Source of the DNA: Ramlibacter humi
GTDB lineage: Bacteria; Pseudomonadota; Gammaproteobacteria; Burkholderiales; Burkholderiaceae_C
Reading direction: 5' to 3'
Length of the DNA: 64,000 nt
Assembly (NCBI RefSeq): GCF_004681975.1
Contig: NZ_SMLK01000001.1
Location: forward strand, 868,001 to 932,000
Under the pieces are notes generated by a model. The model was not told the origin of the DNA. It saw nothing but the letters and a program-made list of their open reading frames with translations, and searched no databases. Within the stretch, counting starts at the first letter, position 1, and each line of letters begins with the position of its first letter. Of this stretch, positions 33,915 to 42,620 are shown piece by piece. A program made the translations under genes and the position numbers.

Positions 33915-34033
33915 CGGACTCCCTTACGCGGAGTGCGCAGAGGGAGCGCAGAGGTCGCAGAGGAAATCCATTCAAGGTGTTTCTTCTCTGCGTACTCTGC
34001 GCTCCCTCTGCGCACTCTGCGTAAGGGCGTCCG
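33915..34033. repeat. Palindromic dispersed repeat, copy 2 (after flhC)
   Basis: Imperfect inverted repeat of 119 bp with ends CGGACTCCCTTACGC and GCGTAAGGGCGTCCG. The arms are built of GCGCAGAG/CTCTGCGC units around a central ATTCAAGGTGTTTCTT. Same family as the element inside fliP. The position between flhC and the motA promoter is suited to transcription termination. Confidence 0.85.
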
Positions 34034-34037
34034 CATT

Positions 34038-34052
34038 TAGGCGATTTGCCTA
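34038..34052. promoter_or_regulatory. Palindromic motif upstream of the motA promoter
   Basis: TAGGCGATTTGCCTA is a perfect TAGGC-N5-GCCTA inverted repeat. It matches the flhD direct repeats (TTAGGGAATTTGCT) at 11 of 14 positions. It lies 11 bases upstream of the motA -35, a typical activator position. Confidence 0.5.
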
Positions 34053-34062
34053 GCCGCGGCGC

Positions 34063-34089
34063 TCAAGCCGGGCCACCCAGAGCCGTTAA
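34063..34089 (+). promoter_or_regulatory. Sigma-28 promoter of motAB-cheYZ
   Basis: TCAAGCCG, 11 bases, GCCGTTAA; the -10 differs from GCCGATAA at one base. The start point would be near 34096, giving a leader of about 50 bases to the motA ATG at 34145. Confidence 0.6.
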
Positions 34090-34144
34090 CTCCCTCATGG
34101 CCGTCCCTGCGCCTTCGCGCGGGGGGCGTGAAGTGGAAAACAAG

Positions 34145-35014
34145 ATGTTCGTCCTGCTCGGTTACGTGGTGGTGATCGGCTGCGTGTTGGGCGGCTATGC
34201 GATCGCGGGTGGCAGCTTCGGCGTCATCGTGCACGCGGCGCCGCACGAGCTGTTCGTGATCGGGGGCGCCGCGCTCGGCGCCTTCCTGGTGGGCAACAGC
34301 AGCAAGACCATCAAGGCCACGCTCAAGTACCTGCCCACCCTGCTCAAGGGCAGCAAGTACAGCAAGGCCCGCTACCTGGAGCTGATGGCCCTGCTCTACG
34401 ACGTGCTGGTCAAGGCGCGCAAGGACGGCCTGATGTCCATCGAAGGCGACATCGAGAAGCCCGGGGAAAGCGCGATCTTCAGGAAGTACCCGCTGATCTC
34501 CGCCGACCACCACCTGATGGAGTTCATCACCGACTACCTGCGCATGATGGTGTCGGGCAACCTGAACGCGCACGAGCTCGAGAACCTGATGGACAACGAG
34601 ATCGAGACGCACCACCACGAGGCCGCCGTGCCCGCCCACGCCATCCAGGCGGTGGGCGACGGCCTGCCCGCCTTCGGCATCGTGGCCGCGGTGCTGGGCG
34701 TGGTGAAGACGATGGCCTCGGTCGGCGCTTCGCCGGCGGTGCTGGGCCAGATGATCGCCGGCGCCCTGGTGGGCACCTTCCTGGGCATCCTGATGGCGTA
34801 CGGCTTCGTGAGCCCGCTCGCGTCGCTGGCCAACCAGAAGGTGGACGAAGCCACCAAGGAACTGCAGTGCGTGAAGACCACGCTGCTGGCCAGCGTGCAG
34901 GGCTACGCCCCTGCCATCGCGCTGGAGTTCGGCCGCAAGGTGCTGTACTCCACCGATCGCCCCGGCTTCGCCGAGCTCGAGTCCCACGTCAAGGGCGCCA
35001 GGAAGGCAGCCTGA
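34145..35014 (+). CDS. motA: Flagellar motor stator protein MotA
   Basis: Proton-channel stator subunit, 289 aa from ATG 34145 (MFVLLGYVVVIGCVLGGYAI), the conserved MotA start. There are four membrane helices, two N-terminal and two C-terminal (AFGIVAAVLGVVKTM, then IAGALVGTFLGILMAYGFV). The cytoplasmic loop carries the charged face that meets FliG. An upstream ATG (34097) lies almost on the predicted transcription start, so it is not used. motB follows after 10 bases. Confidence 0.94.
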   Translation: MFVLLGYVVVIGCVLGGYAIAGGSFGVIVHAAPHELFVIGGAALGAFLVGNSSKTIKATLKYLPTLLKGSKYSKARYLELMALLYDVLVKARKDGLMSIEGDIEKPGESAIFRKYPLISADHHLMEFITDYLRMMVSGNLNAHELENLMDNEIETHHHEAAVPAHAIQAVGDGLPAFGIVAAVLGVVKTMASVGASPAVLGQMIAGALVGTFLGILMAYGFVSPLASLANQKVDEATKELQCVKTTLLASVQGYAPAIALEFGRKVLYSTDRPGFAELESHVKGARKAA

Positions 35015-35024
35015 GGAACACATC

Positions 35025-36038
35025 ATGGCCGCGACCGGAAAACTCCAGCCCATCATCGTCAAGCGCATCAAGAAGGGCGGCCACGGCGGCCACCACGGCG
35101 GCGCGTGGAAGATCGCTTACGCGGACTTCGTGACGGCCATGATGGCGTTCTTCCTGCTCATGTGGCTGCTGGGCTCCACCGCCCAGGGCGACCTGCAGGG
35201 CATCGCCTCGTACTTCCAGAGCCCGCTGAAGGTCGCCCTCACCGGCGGCAGCGGCTCGGGCGACAGCTCCAGCATCATCAAGGGCGGCGGCCAGTCGCTC
35301 ACCCGCACCAACGGCAACATGCAGCGCGGCGAGGTGAAGTCGGAGAGCCACGCCTACAACCTGCAGGCCCTGCGTTCCGAAGTCGAAGCGGCCGACATGC
35401 GCAAGATGCAGGAAGTCCAGGCCAAGCTGGAAGCGGCCATCGCCAGCAACCCGCGCCTGGCGGGCCTGCGCGGCCAGCTGCGCACCGACGTCACGCCCGA
35501 CGGCCTGCGCATCCAGATCGTGGACGACCAGGGCCGGCCCATGTTCGACGCCGGCAGCGCCCGCGTGAAGGACTACATGCGCGAGCTGCTGCGCGGCATC
35601 GGCCAGCTGGTGAACGAGTACGACGGCCTCGTCGTGCTGTCCGGCCACACCGACGCGTCGGCCTACTCCGGCGGCGAGCGCGGCTACTCCAACTGGGAGC
35701 TGTCGTCCGACCGCGCCAACGCCTCGCGCCGCGAACTGCTGGCCGGCGGCCTGTCGGAAGACCGCGTGGTGCGCGTGCTGGGCCTGGGTTCTTCCGTGCC
35801 TTTCGAAGCCGCCGACCCGATGAGCCCGCTCAACCGCCGCATCTCCATCCTCGTGCTCGGCCAGCTCGGCCGCGAACGCTGGCAGTCGGGCACCGAAGTG
35901 CCCGTGTCCGAAGCGCAGGCCCTGGAACGCCTGCTGGCCCGCCGCGAAAGCGCCGCGCCGGCACCGGCCGCCACGGCTTCCGCCCCCCACCCCGAAACCG
36001 TCTCCAACCAACCCGCCGTACCCGGAGCCCGTCCATGA
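35025..36038 (+). CDS. motB: Flagellar motor stator protein MotB
   Basis: Stator subunit of 337 aa. The basic, Gly/His-rich N-terminus precedes the single helix, which carries the proton-binding Asp34 ([20 protein letters not shown]), as in H+-driven MotB. A linker and a peptidoglycan-binding OmpA-like domain follow ([32 protein letters not shown]). The 3' end has an Ala/Pro tail and overlaps cheY as ATGA. Confidence 0.95.
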   Translation: MAATGKLQPIIVKRIKKGGHGGHHGGAWKIAYADFVTAMMAFFLLMWLLGSTAQGDLQGIASYFQSPLKVALTGGSGSGDSSSIIKGGGQSLTRTNGNMQRGEVKSESHAYNLQALRSEVEAADMRKMQEVQAKLEAAIASNPRLAGLRGQLRTDVTPDGLRIQIVDDQGRPMFDAGSARVKDYMRELLRGIGQLVNEYDGLVVLSGHTDASAYSGGERGYSNWELSSDRANASRRELLAGGLSEDRVVRVLGLGSSVPFEAADPMSPLNRRISILVLGQLGRERWQSGTEVPVSEAQALERLLARRESAAPAPAATASAPHPETVSNQPAVPGARP

Positions 36039-36433
36039 CCGCCCCTGCCGACCTGAAGTTCCTGATCGTCGACGATTTCTCCACCATGCGCCGCATCGTG
36101 CGCAACCTGCTCAAGGAAGCGGGCCACGCCAACGCCGACGAGGCCGAGGACGGCGCCGTCGCCCTGCAGAAGATCAAGGGGGGTGGCTTCGACTTCGTCG
36201 TGTCCGACATCAACATGCCCAACATGAACGGCTTCGAGCTGCTGGCCGCCATCCGCGCCGAGCCGTCGACGAAGAACCTGCCGGTGCTGATGATCACCGC
36301 CGAAGCGCGCAAGGAAGACATCGTGCTGGCCGCGCAGAACGGCGCTTCGGGCTACATCGTCAAGCCTTTCACCAAGGCGACGCTCGAGGAGAAGGTCGGC
36401 AAGATCCTGCAGAAGCACCAGCTGGCGGCCTGA
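36035..36433 (+). CDS. cheY: Chemotaxis response regulator CheY
   Basis: Single-domain receiver of 132 aa that binds FliM when phosphorylated. The acidic pair Asp13/Asp14, phospho-acceptor Asp58 ([12 protein letters not shown]), Thr88 and Lys110 (YIVKPF) are all in place, with the CheY-specific [12 protein letters not shown] helix. It overlaps motB (ATGA) and precedes cheZ. The kinase cheA is not in this window. Confidence 0.95.
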   Translation: MTAPADLKFLIVDDFSTMRRIVRNLLKEAGHANADEAEDGAVALQKIKGGGFDFVVSDINMPNMNGFELLAAIRAEPSTKNLPVLMITAEARKEDIVLAAQNGASGYIVKPFTKATLEEKVGKILQKHQLAA

Positions 36434-36468
36434 ACGGCGGCGAATCGCAAGAAGAGGGAAGCCCCGAC

Positions 36469-37065
36469 ATGACCGCCGAACACGCCTCCACCCCGCCCGA
36501 CGCGCAACTGTTCTACCAGCGCGTGGGCGAGATCACCCGCCGCCTGCACGAAGCCCTGCGCGAACTGGGCTACGACAAGCAGATCGAGCAATCCCTCGGC
36601 TCGCTGCCCGACGCGCGCTCGCGCCTGCAGTTGATCGCCCGCCTGACCGGCGAGGCGGCCGAGAAGGTGCTGAACACCGTCGACGCCGCCCAGGCCCGCC
36701 AGGACGCGCTGGTGCAGCAGGCCGCGCGCATCGATGCGATGCTGGATTCCGGCCGCCCCGACGCAGGCGCGCTGCGCGGGTTCACGCAGATGGTGCGCGA
36801 CAACGCCGCCGCCACCAATTCGCAGCTGACCGACATCATGCTGGCCCAGGATTTCCACGACCTCACCGGCCAGACCGTGCGCAAGGTCGTGGACATCGCC
36901 GCCAGCCTGGAAGAGTCGCTGCTGAAGCTGCTACTGGAAGCGTCGCCGCCCTCCACCCTCACCGACCGCGGCCCCCTGGACGGCCCCGTGGCCGACGTCA
37001 CCCGCGCCGACGTGGTGACCAACCAGGAACAGGTCGACGACCTGCTGGAATCGCTGGGGTTCTGA
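36469..37065 (+). CDS. cheZ: CheY-P phosphatase CheZ
   Basis: A 198-aa helical phosphatase that ends CheY-P signalling. The active-site helix AQDFHDLTGQTVRKVVDIA holds the catalytic Gln of the QDFxDLTGQ motif (residues 127-135). The extreme C-terminus QEQVDDLLESLGF is the CheY-binding tail. Last gene of motAB-cheYZ; repeat copy 3 follows immediately. Confidence 0.94.
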   Translation: MTAEHASTPPDAQLFYQRVGEITRRLHEALRELGYDKQIEQSLGSLPDARSRLQLIARLTGEAAEKVLNTVDAAQARQDALVQQAARIDAMLDSGRPDAGALRGFTQMVRDNAAATNSQLTDIMLAQDFHDLTGQTVRKVVDIAASLEESLLKLLLEASPPSTLTDRGPLDGPVADVTRADVVTNQEQVDDLLESLGF

Positions 37066-37069
37066 AAGT

Positions 37070-37193
37070 CGGACTCCCTTGCGCAGAGCGCGCAGAGGTG
37101 TCGCAGAGATCGCAGAGGAAAACCATCAAAAGTTTTCCTCGCCTTCTCAGCGTCCTCTGCGCGTCCTCTGCGCCCTCTGCGTAAGGGAGTCCG
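37070..37193. repeat. Palindromic dispersed repeat, copy 3 (after cheZ)
   Basis: Imperfect inverted repeat of about 124 bp with ends CGGACTCCCTTGCGCAGAG and CTCTGCGTAAGGGAGTCCG, arms of CGCAGAG units, and centre CCATCAAAAGTTTTCC. It starts 5 bases beyond cheZ and separates it from flhB, as copy 2 does for flhC/motA. Confidence 0.85.
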
Positions 37194-37296
37194 CTCCCGC
37201 CTCCCCCGCCCCGTGAAGGGCACATTTCCCCTTCTTCTCCGCACTTAAGTTTTCCGCCCGGATCGAACAATCACCGGCAACTGAAGAAGTTGCCCG

Positions 37297-38430
37297 ATGT
37301 CCGCGTCCGAAGCCAGCAAGGAAGACAAACAGCTAGAAGCGTCCCAGCGCCGCCTTGACCAGGCGCGCGAGGAAGGCCAGCTGCCGCGCTCGCGCGAGCT
37401 GGGCCACCTGGCCGTGGCGCTGTCGGCGATCGGCCTGCTGCTGGCCGCCGGGCCCTGGCTGGGCAAGGGCGCGCTGGAACTGGTGGGCCGCGGCCTGCGC
37501 TTCGACCGCGCCGCCGCCTTCGAGGAAGCGCGCATGGCCACCCGCCTGGCCGACCTGGGCGGCGAAGGCCTGCTGCTGGCCGCCCCCGTCTCGCTCGTCC
37601 TCGCCCTGCTGCTGGCCGCCTGCGGCGTCGCCGTCGGCGGCTGGAACCTCACGTCCAAGGCGCTCGAGCCCAAGCTCGATCGGCTGGACCCGCTCGCCGG
37701 TTTCGGCCGCATGTTCTCGCTGCAGGGCATGCTGCAGCACCTGCGCGTGGTGGCCGCGGCCGCCGCGCTGGTGGCCGCCGCTGGCCTCTACCTGTGGAAC
37801 CACGGCGGCGAACTGCAGAACTTCGCCCGCATGCCGCTGGTGGCCGCGCTGTCCGCCGGTGTCGACTGGATCGCCGCCGGCATGACGCTGCTGGCGCTGG
37901 TGGCTTTCGCCGTCGCCCTGATCGACGTGCCGCTGCAGATCTTCCGCCACAAGAGCGAGCTGCGCATGACGCACGACGAGGCGAAGCAGGAAAACAAGGA
38001 ATCGGAAGGCGACCCGCACGTCAAGGGCCAGCGCCGCCGCATGGCGCGCGAGCTGTCGCGCGGTCGCATGCTGGCCGACGTGCCCAAGGCCAGCGTGGTG
38101 GTGACCAACCCGACCCACTACGCCGTCGCCCTGGCTTACGAGGAAGGTGCCGGGGGCGCGCCGCGCATCGTGGCGATGGGCACCGACCACCTGGCACTGA
38201 AGATCCGCGAAGTCGCCAAGGCTTCGCGCGTGCCCACGCTGGAAGCGCCGCCGCTGGCGCGCGCGCTGTACCGCCACGGCGACATCGGCGCGGAAGTGCC
38301 GGTGGCGCTGTACACCGCCGTCGCGCAGGTGCTGGCCTGGGTGTACGCCCTGCGCGACGCGCGCCGCACGCCTGAGACCCCCGTCATCGAAGTCCCCGCG
38401 AGCATGGACCCGCAGGCCGCTGAAGCATGA
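37297..38430 (+). CDS. flhB: Flagellar export switch protein FlhB
   Basis: Export-gate membrane protein that changes substrate specificity after hook completion, 377 aa. It has four membrane helices in the N-terminal half, then a cytoplasmic domain with the autocleavage motif NPTH at residues 271-274 (VVTNPTHYAVAL). The N-terminus KEDKQLEASQRRLDQAREEG is typical. A CTTAAGTTTTCCGCCCGG element (37249 region) precedes it, almost identical to one before fliL, but no sigma-28 -10 follows. It overlaps flhA (ATGA). Confidence 0.95.
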   Translation: MSASEASKEDKQLEASQRRLDQAREEGQLPRSRELGHLAVALSAIGLLLAAGPWLGKGALELVGRGLRFDRAAAFEEARMATRLADLGGEGLLLAAPVSLVLALLLAACGVAVGGWNLTSKALEPKLDRLDPLAGFGRMFSLQGMLQHLRVVAAAAALVAAAGLYLWNHGGELQNFARMPLVAALSAGVDWIAAGMTLLALVAFAVALIDVPLQIFRHKSELRMTHDEAKQENKESEGDPHVKGQRRRMARELSRGRMLADVPKASVVVTNPTHYAVALAYEEGAGGAPRIVAMGTDHLALKIREVAKASRVPTLEAPPLARALYRHGDIGAEVPVALYTAVAQVLAWVYALRDARRTPETPVIEVPASMDPQAAEA

Positions 38431-40520
38431 GCACGGCCATCGTTCCCGCCGCCCATGGCGCGCCCGGCCCCGCCGGGCTGATGCGCTGGCTGCCCGCACC
38501 CAAGGCGCTGGGCGCGCCGCTGCTCATCGTCATGGTGCTGGCGATGATGCTGGTGCCGCTGCCGCCGTTCGCGCTGGACCTGCTGTTTTCCTTCAACATC
38601 GCCGTCTCGCTGGTGGTGCTGATGGTGGCCTCGTCCACCAAGCGCACGCTGGACTTCGCCAGCTTCCCCGGTGTGCTGCTGGTCACCACGCTGCTGCGCC
38701 TGTCGCTGAACGTCGCTTCCACGCGCGCGGTGCTGCTCAACGGCCACACCGGCACCGGCGCCGCGGGCCAGGTGATCGAGTCGTTCGCCCACTTCCTGAT
38801 CGGCGGCAGCTTCGCCGTCGGCGTGGTGGTGTTTGCCATCCTCACCATCATCAACTTCGTCGTCATCACCAAGGGCGCCGGCCGCATCGCCGAGGTGTCG
38901 GCGCGCTTCGCGCTGGACGCGATGCCCGGCAAGCAGATGGCCATCGACGCCGACATGGCGGCCGGCAGCATCGACGAGAAGGAAGCCCGCAAGCGCCGCA
39001 AGGAAGTGACGCAGGAAGCGGAGTTCTACGGCGCCATGGACGGCGCGTCGAAGTTCGTGCGCGGCGACGCCATCGCCGGCATCCTGATCCTGTTCATCAA
39101 CGTCGCGGGCGGCCTGGTCATCGGCACGCTGCAGCACGGCCTGCCCTTGTCCACCGCGCTGGACCAGTACGTGCTGCTGGCCATCGGCGACGGCTTGGTG
39201 GCGCAGGTGCCCGCGCTGGTCATCTCCGTGGCCGCCGGCCTGATCGTCGCCCGCGTCGGCGAGGACGACATCGGCGAGCAGCTGGCGTCGCAACTGTTCT
39301 CCATCCCGCGCGCGCTGGGCCTCACCGCCGCCGTCATCGGCGTGCTGGGCCTGGTGCCGGGCATGCCCCACCTGCCCTTCCTGCTGCTCGCCGGCCTGTG
39401 CGGCTGGGGCGCGTGGTACCTGTCGAAACTGGCGAAAGAGAAGCCGGCCGAAGCACCTGCTGCGGCGGCGGCCGCGTCGAACGGCGAAGCGAGCTGGGAC
39501 GACGTGGCGCCGGTGGACGTGCTGGGCCTGGAAGTGGGCTACCGGCTGATCGCGCTGGTGGACAAGGACAAGGGCGGCGACCTGCTGGGCCGCATCAAGG
39601 GCGTGCGCAAGAAGTTCGCCGGCGAAGTGGGCTTCCTGCCGCCCGCCGTGCACATCCGCGACAACCTGGAACTGCACCCGTCCGCCTACCGCATCCTGCT
39701 GCGCGGCGTGGTGGTGGGCGAAGGCCAGGCGCTGGCCGGCATGTACATGGCCATCAACCCCGGCCACATCAAGGTGCCGCTGGCCGGCACGCTGACCAAG
39801 GACCCCGCCTTCGGCCTGGAGGCCACCTGGGTGGAAGCGCGCCTGCGCGAAGACGCCCAGGCCCTGGGCTACACCGTGGTGGACGCCTCCACCGTGCTGG
39901 CCACGCACCTCAACCACGTGATGCAGGCGCACGCCGCCCAGCTGCTGGGCCGCAACGAGCTGCAGGAGCTGCTGGACCACGTGCGCAAGTACGCGCCTTC
40001 GCTGGTGGACGAGACCGTGCCCAAGGTCGTGCCCCTGCCCGTGCTGCAGAAGGTGCTGCGCAACCTGCTGGACGAGACCGTGCACCTGCGCGACGTGCGC
40101 GGCGTGCTGGAACTCGTCGCCGAAGCCGGTGGCACGCCCGACGCCGAATCCCTCACCCGCGAGATCCGCATCGGCCTGGCGCCCGCCATCGTGCAGCACC
40201 TGTACGGCTCGGTGCGCGAGCTGGGCGTCATCGCCGTCGAACCCGGACTCGAACAAGTGCTGGTGCAGGCGCTTTCGCCGCAAGCCACCGCGCCGCTGGA
40301 CCCCGGCATGGCCGAACTGCTGTGCAACCAGGCCGAAGCGGCCGCGCGCGAGCAGGAAGAAGCCGGCCTGCCCGCCTGCCTGCTGGTGCCCGACCGCATC
40401 CGCACCGCCATGTCGCGCCTGGTGCGCCGCAAGGCCCCGCGCCTGCACGTGCTGGCGCACTCGGAAATCCCGCGCACCCATTCCATCCACATCCAACGCG
40501 TCCTCGGAGTCACCCCATGA
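38427..40520 (+). CDS. flhA: Flagellar export gate protein FlhA
   Basis: Major gate protein, 697 aa, with about eight N-terminal helices (LIVMVLAMMLVPLPPFALDL; FNIAVSLVVLMVASS), the highly conserved FHIPEP-type loop (LDAMPGKQMAIDADMAAGSI) and a large cytoplasmic domain that docks chaperone-substrate complexes. It ends in an ATGA overlap with flhF. Confidence 0.95.
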   Translation: MSTAIVPAAHGAPGPAGLMRWLPAPKALGAPLLIVMVLAMMLVPLPPFALDLLFSFNIAVSLVVLMVASSTKRTLDFASFPGVLLVTTLLRLSLNVASTRAVLLNGHTGTGAAGQVIESFAHFLIGGSFAVGVVVFAILTIINFVVITKGAGRIAEVSARFALDAMPGKQMAIDADMAAGSIDEKEARKRRKEVTQEAEFYGAMDGASKFVRGDAIAGILILFINVAGGLVIGTLQHGLPLSTALDQYVLLAIGDGLVAQVPALVISVAAGLIVARVGEDDIGEQLASQLFSIPRALGLTAAVIGVLGLVPGMPHLPFLLLAGLCGWGAWYLSKLAKEKPAEAPAAAAAASNGEASWDDVAPVDVLGLEVGYRLIALVDKDKGGDLLGRIKGVRKKFAGEVGFLPPAVHIRDNLELHPSAYRILLRGVVVGEGQALAGMYMAINPGHIKVPLAGTLTKDPAFGLEATWVEARLREDAQALGYTVVDASTVLATHLNHVMQAHAAQLLGRNELQELLDHVRKYAPSLVDETVPKVVPLPVLQKVLRNLLDETVHLRDVRGVLELVAEAGGTPDAESLTREIRIGLAPAIVQHLYGSVRELGVIAVEPGLEQVLVQALSPQATAPLDPGMAELLCNQAEAAAREQEEAGLPACLLVPDRIRTAMSRLVRRKAPRLHVLAHSEIPRTHSIHIQRVLGVTP

Positions 40521-41893
40521 ACGTCAAGCGGTTCGTCGGCAAGAACGCCCGCGAAGCCCTCGCCCAGGCCCGCGCCGCATGCGGCGACAACGCCGTGGTG
40601 CTGTCCAACCGCCCGGTGCCCGGCGGCGTGGAGATCCTGGCCATGGCCGGCGAGGACGCCGACGCGCCCGAGCTGCCCCTGCCGCTGCCGGCGGCGGCCA
40701 AGCCCAAGGAAGCGCCGCTCATGAGCACGCTGTCGTTCCAGGACTACGTGCGCGAGCGCCAGCGCCAGGAAGCAGCGCCCGTCGCGGCGCAAGTGCCGGC
40801 GCCCATGCCCACCCCGCGCCGCACGCCGACCGAGCCCGGCCGCTTCGCGCGCCAGCAGCTGGCCGAAGCCGCGCTGGCCGAGGCCGCAACCTTCACCGAG
40901 CCCCCTCGCGCTGAAGCGTTGCCCGCGCCGCAGGCCGTGAACGCCGCGGCGAGCGAGGCACTGATGACGGAGCTGCGCAGCATGCACAGCGCCATCACGC
41001 GCCAGCTCTCGGGCCTGGCCTGGTTCGACAACGCGCGCCGCAGCCCGGCGCAGACGCGCCTGCTGCGCCTGCTGGTGGGCAACGGCTTCTCGCCCGCGAT
41101 GGCGCGCGAGCTGGTCGCCCGCCTGCCCGACGACGTGCCGGAAACGCAATCCGAGAAGTGGATGCTGGACATGCTGTCGCACAACCTGCGCTGCGCCGGC
41201 GACGACGGCCTGCACCAGCGCGGCGGCGTGTATGCGCTGGTGGGCCCCACCGGCGTGGGCAAGACCACCACCACCGCCAAGATCGCCGCGCAGTTCGCGC
41301 AGCAGCACGGCCCTGCCAGCGTCGGCCTGATCACGGTGGACACCTACCGCATGGCGGGCAGCGACCAGTTGCGCGCCTTCGGCAGCCTGCTGAACATCCC
41401 CGTGCACACCGCGCGCGACGCCGCTTCGCTGCACGAGCTGCTGCAGCTGTTCGCCGGCCGCAAGCTGGTGCTGATCGACACCGTGGGCCTGGGCCAGCGC
41501 GACCGCCGCGTGCAGGAGCTGCTGGCCGGCCTGCCCGCCAAGGAAGTCACCCGCCTGCTGGTGCTGAACGCCGCCGTGTCCGGCGAGACGCTGGACCAGG
41601 TGGCGCAGGCCTACACCGCCGGCCCCGGCACGCGCTGCGTGATCACCAAGCTCGACGAAGCCGTGCGCTGCGGTGGCGCCGTGGACGTGGCGCTGCGCCA
41701 CCGCCTGGTGGTGGAAGGCATCGCCAACGGCCAGCGCGTGCCCGAAGACTGGCACCGCCCGCATTCGCAGCTGCTGGCGCAGAAGGCGCTGATGAAGCCC
41801 GCCGGCCGCTTCGCGCCCGACGACACCGACCTGGGCCTGCTGCTCACGCTGCCGCCCGGCACGCGCTCTTCGCAGGAGGGGCACCATGCTTGA
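40517..41893 (+). CDS. flhF: SRP-type GTPase FlhF
   Basis: Signal-recognition-type GTPase of 458 aa that sets flagellar placement and number, usually at the pole. N-terminal basic/helical B domain (MNVKRFVGKNAREALAQARA), Ala/Pro linker, N-domain helices, then the G domain with GPTGVGKT at residues 243-250, DTYRMAGSDQLRAFG, and KLDEA for base recognition. The usual DTxG motif reads DTVGLGQRD. It overlaps the upstream flhA and downstream FlhG-like genes. Confidence 0.93.
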   Translation: MNVKRFVGKNAREALAQARAACGDNAVVLSNRPVPGGVEILAMAGEDADAPELPLPLPAAAKPKEAPLMSTLSFQDYVRERQRQEAAPVAAQVPAPMPTPRRTPTEPGRFARQQLAEAALAEAATFTEPPRAEALPAPQAVNAAASEALMTELRSMHSAITRQLSGLAWFDNARRSPAQTRLLRLLVGNGFSPAMARELVARLPDDVPETQSEKWMLDMLSHNLRCAGDDGLHQRGGVYALVGPTGVGKTTTTAKIAAQFAQQHGPASVGLITVDTYRMAGSDQLRAFGSLLNIPVHTARDAASLHELLQLFAGRKLVLIDTVGLGQRDRRVQELLAGLPAKEVTRLLVLNAAVSGETLDQVAQAYTAGPGTRCVITKLDEAVRCGGAVDVALRHRLVVEGIANGQRVPEDWHRPHSQLLAQKALMKPAGRFAPDDTDLGLLLTLPPGTRSSQEGHHA

Positions 41894-42620
41894 AGGCGGC
41901 GACCAGGCCGCGGGCCTGCGCCGCGCGGGCCGCATCGCTCCGCTGCAGCTGCTGGCCTTCCCGCTGGGCGAAGGCCCCGCGGGCTGGGTGGCGCAATTGG
42001 CGCGCGCGCTGCGCTCGCTGGGCCGCCGCCCCGTGGTGCTGGACGCCGCGCGCGGCGCGGTGGCCGGCGCGCTGGGCCTGAAACCCACGCGCCACGACCT
42101 GCTGCACCTGCTGCGCGGCGAGCGCGAGTTCGACGCCGTGGCGCAGCCCACCGCCGACGGCATCTACGTGCTGCGCGGTGATCGCGGCCTGGAAGCTTTC
42201 GCCGCTTCCGGCAGCGCGGCCGCCCCGCTGCTGGACGCGTTCTCGCGCGTCTCCCCGAAATTCGACGAACTGCTGCTGGCCATGCCGGCGGCGGAACTGG
42301 CGTGCATCGCCTCGCCCGCCCGCACCGTGCCCGTGCTGGTGCTGGACACCAGCGGCGCTTCGCGCATGCAGGCGTACGCGCAGGCCAAGCAGCTGCATGG
42401 CCACGGCTTCCGGCGCTTCGCCTGCGTGGTGCGCGGCGCCGAAGACAACGCCGACGCGCAGCGCGCCCATGCCGGCCTGGCCGCCGCGGCCGCCGCCTTC
42501 CTGGGCGCGGACGTGGCCATGGCCGGCTGGCTGCCGCGCGCGCCACAGGCGCCGCAGGCCGCACTGGCCCGCACCGCCGACACCCTTCTCCGCACCGCCG
42601 CGCAACCGGTGGCCGCATGA
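41886..42620 (+). CDS. flhG: FlhG/YlxH-like protein lacking the P-loop
   Basis: MinD-like family protein of 244 aa in the normal FlhG position between flhF and fliA. The fold pattern is recognisable (LARALRSLGRRPVVLDAARG, LGLKPTRHDLLHLLRGEREF). However, the Walker A motif KGGVGKT expected near residue 28 is replaced by LGEGPAGW, and the DAD metal-binding element reads DAA. Real FlhG is an ATPase that restrains FlhF and flagellar number; this one should not bind ATP in the usual way. It overlaps flhF by 8 bases and fliA by ATGA. Symbol given by position, function uncertain. Confidence 0.7.
   Translation: MLEGGDQAAGLRRAGRIAPLQLLAFPLGEGPAGWVAQLARALRSLGRRPVVLDAARGAVAGALGLKPTRHDLLHLLRGEREFDAVAQPTADGIYVLRGDRGLEAFAASGSAAAPLLDAFSRVSPKFDELLLAMPAAELACIASPARTVPVLVLDTSGASRMQAYAQAKQLHGHGFRRFACVVRGAEDNADAQRAHAGLAAAAAAFLGADVAMAGWLPRAPQAPQAALARTADTLLRTAAQPVAA

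Noticed and set aside
37240-37275. TTAAGTTT element before flhB as a sigma-28 promoter
   Set aside because: The base run 11 positions downstream (CGAACAAT) does not resemble GCCGATAA; kept only as a shared upstream element with fliL.
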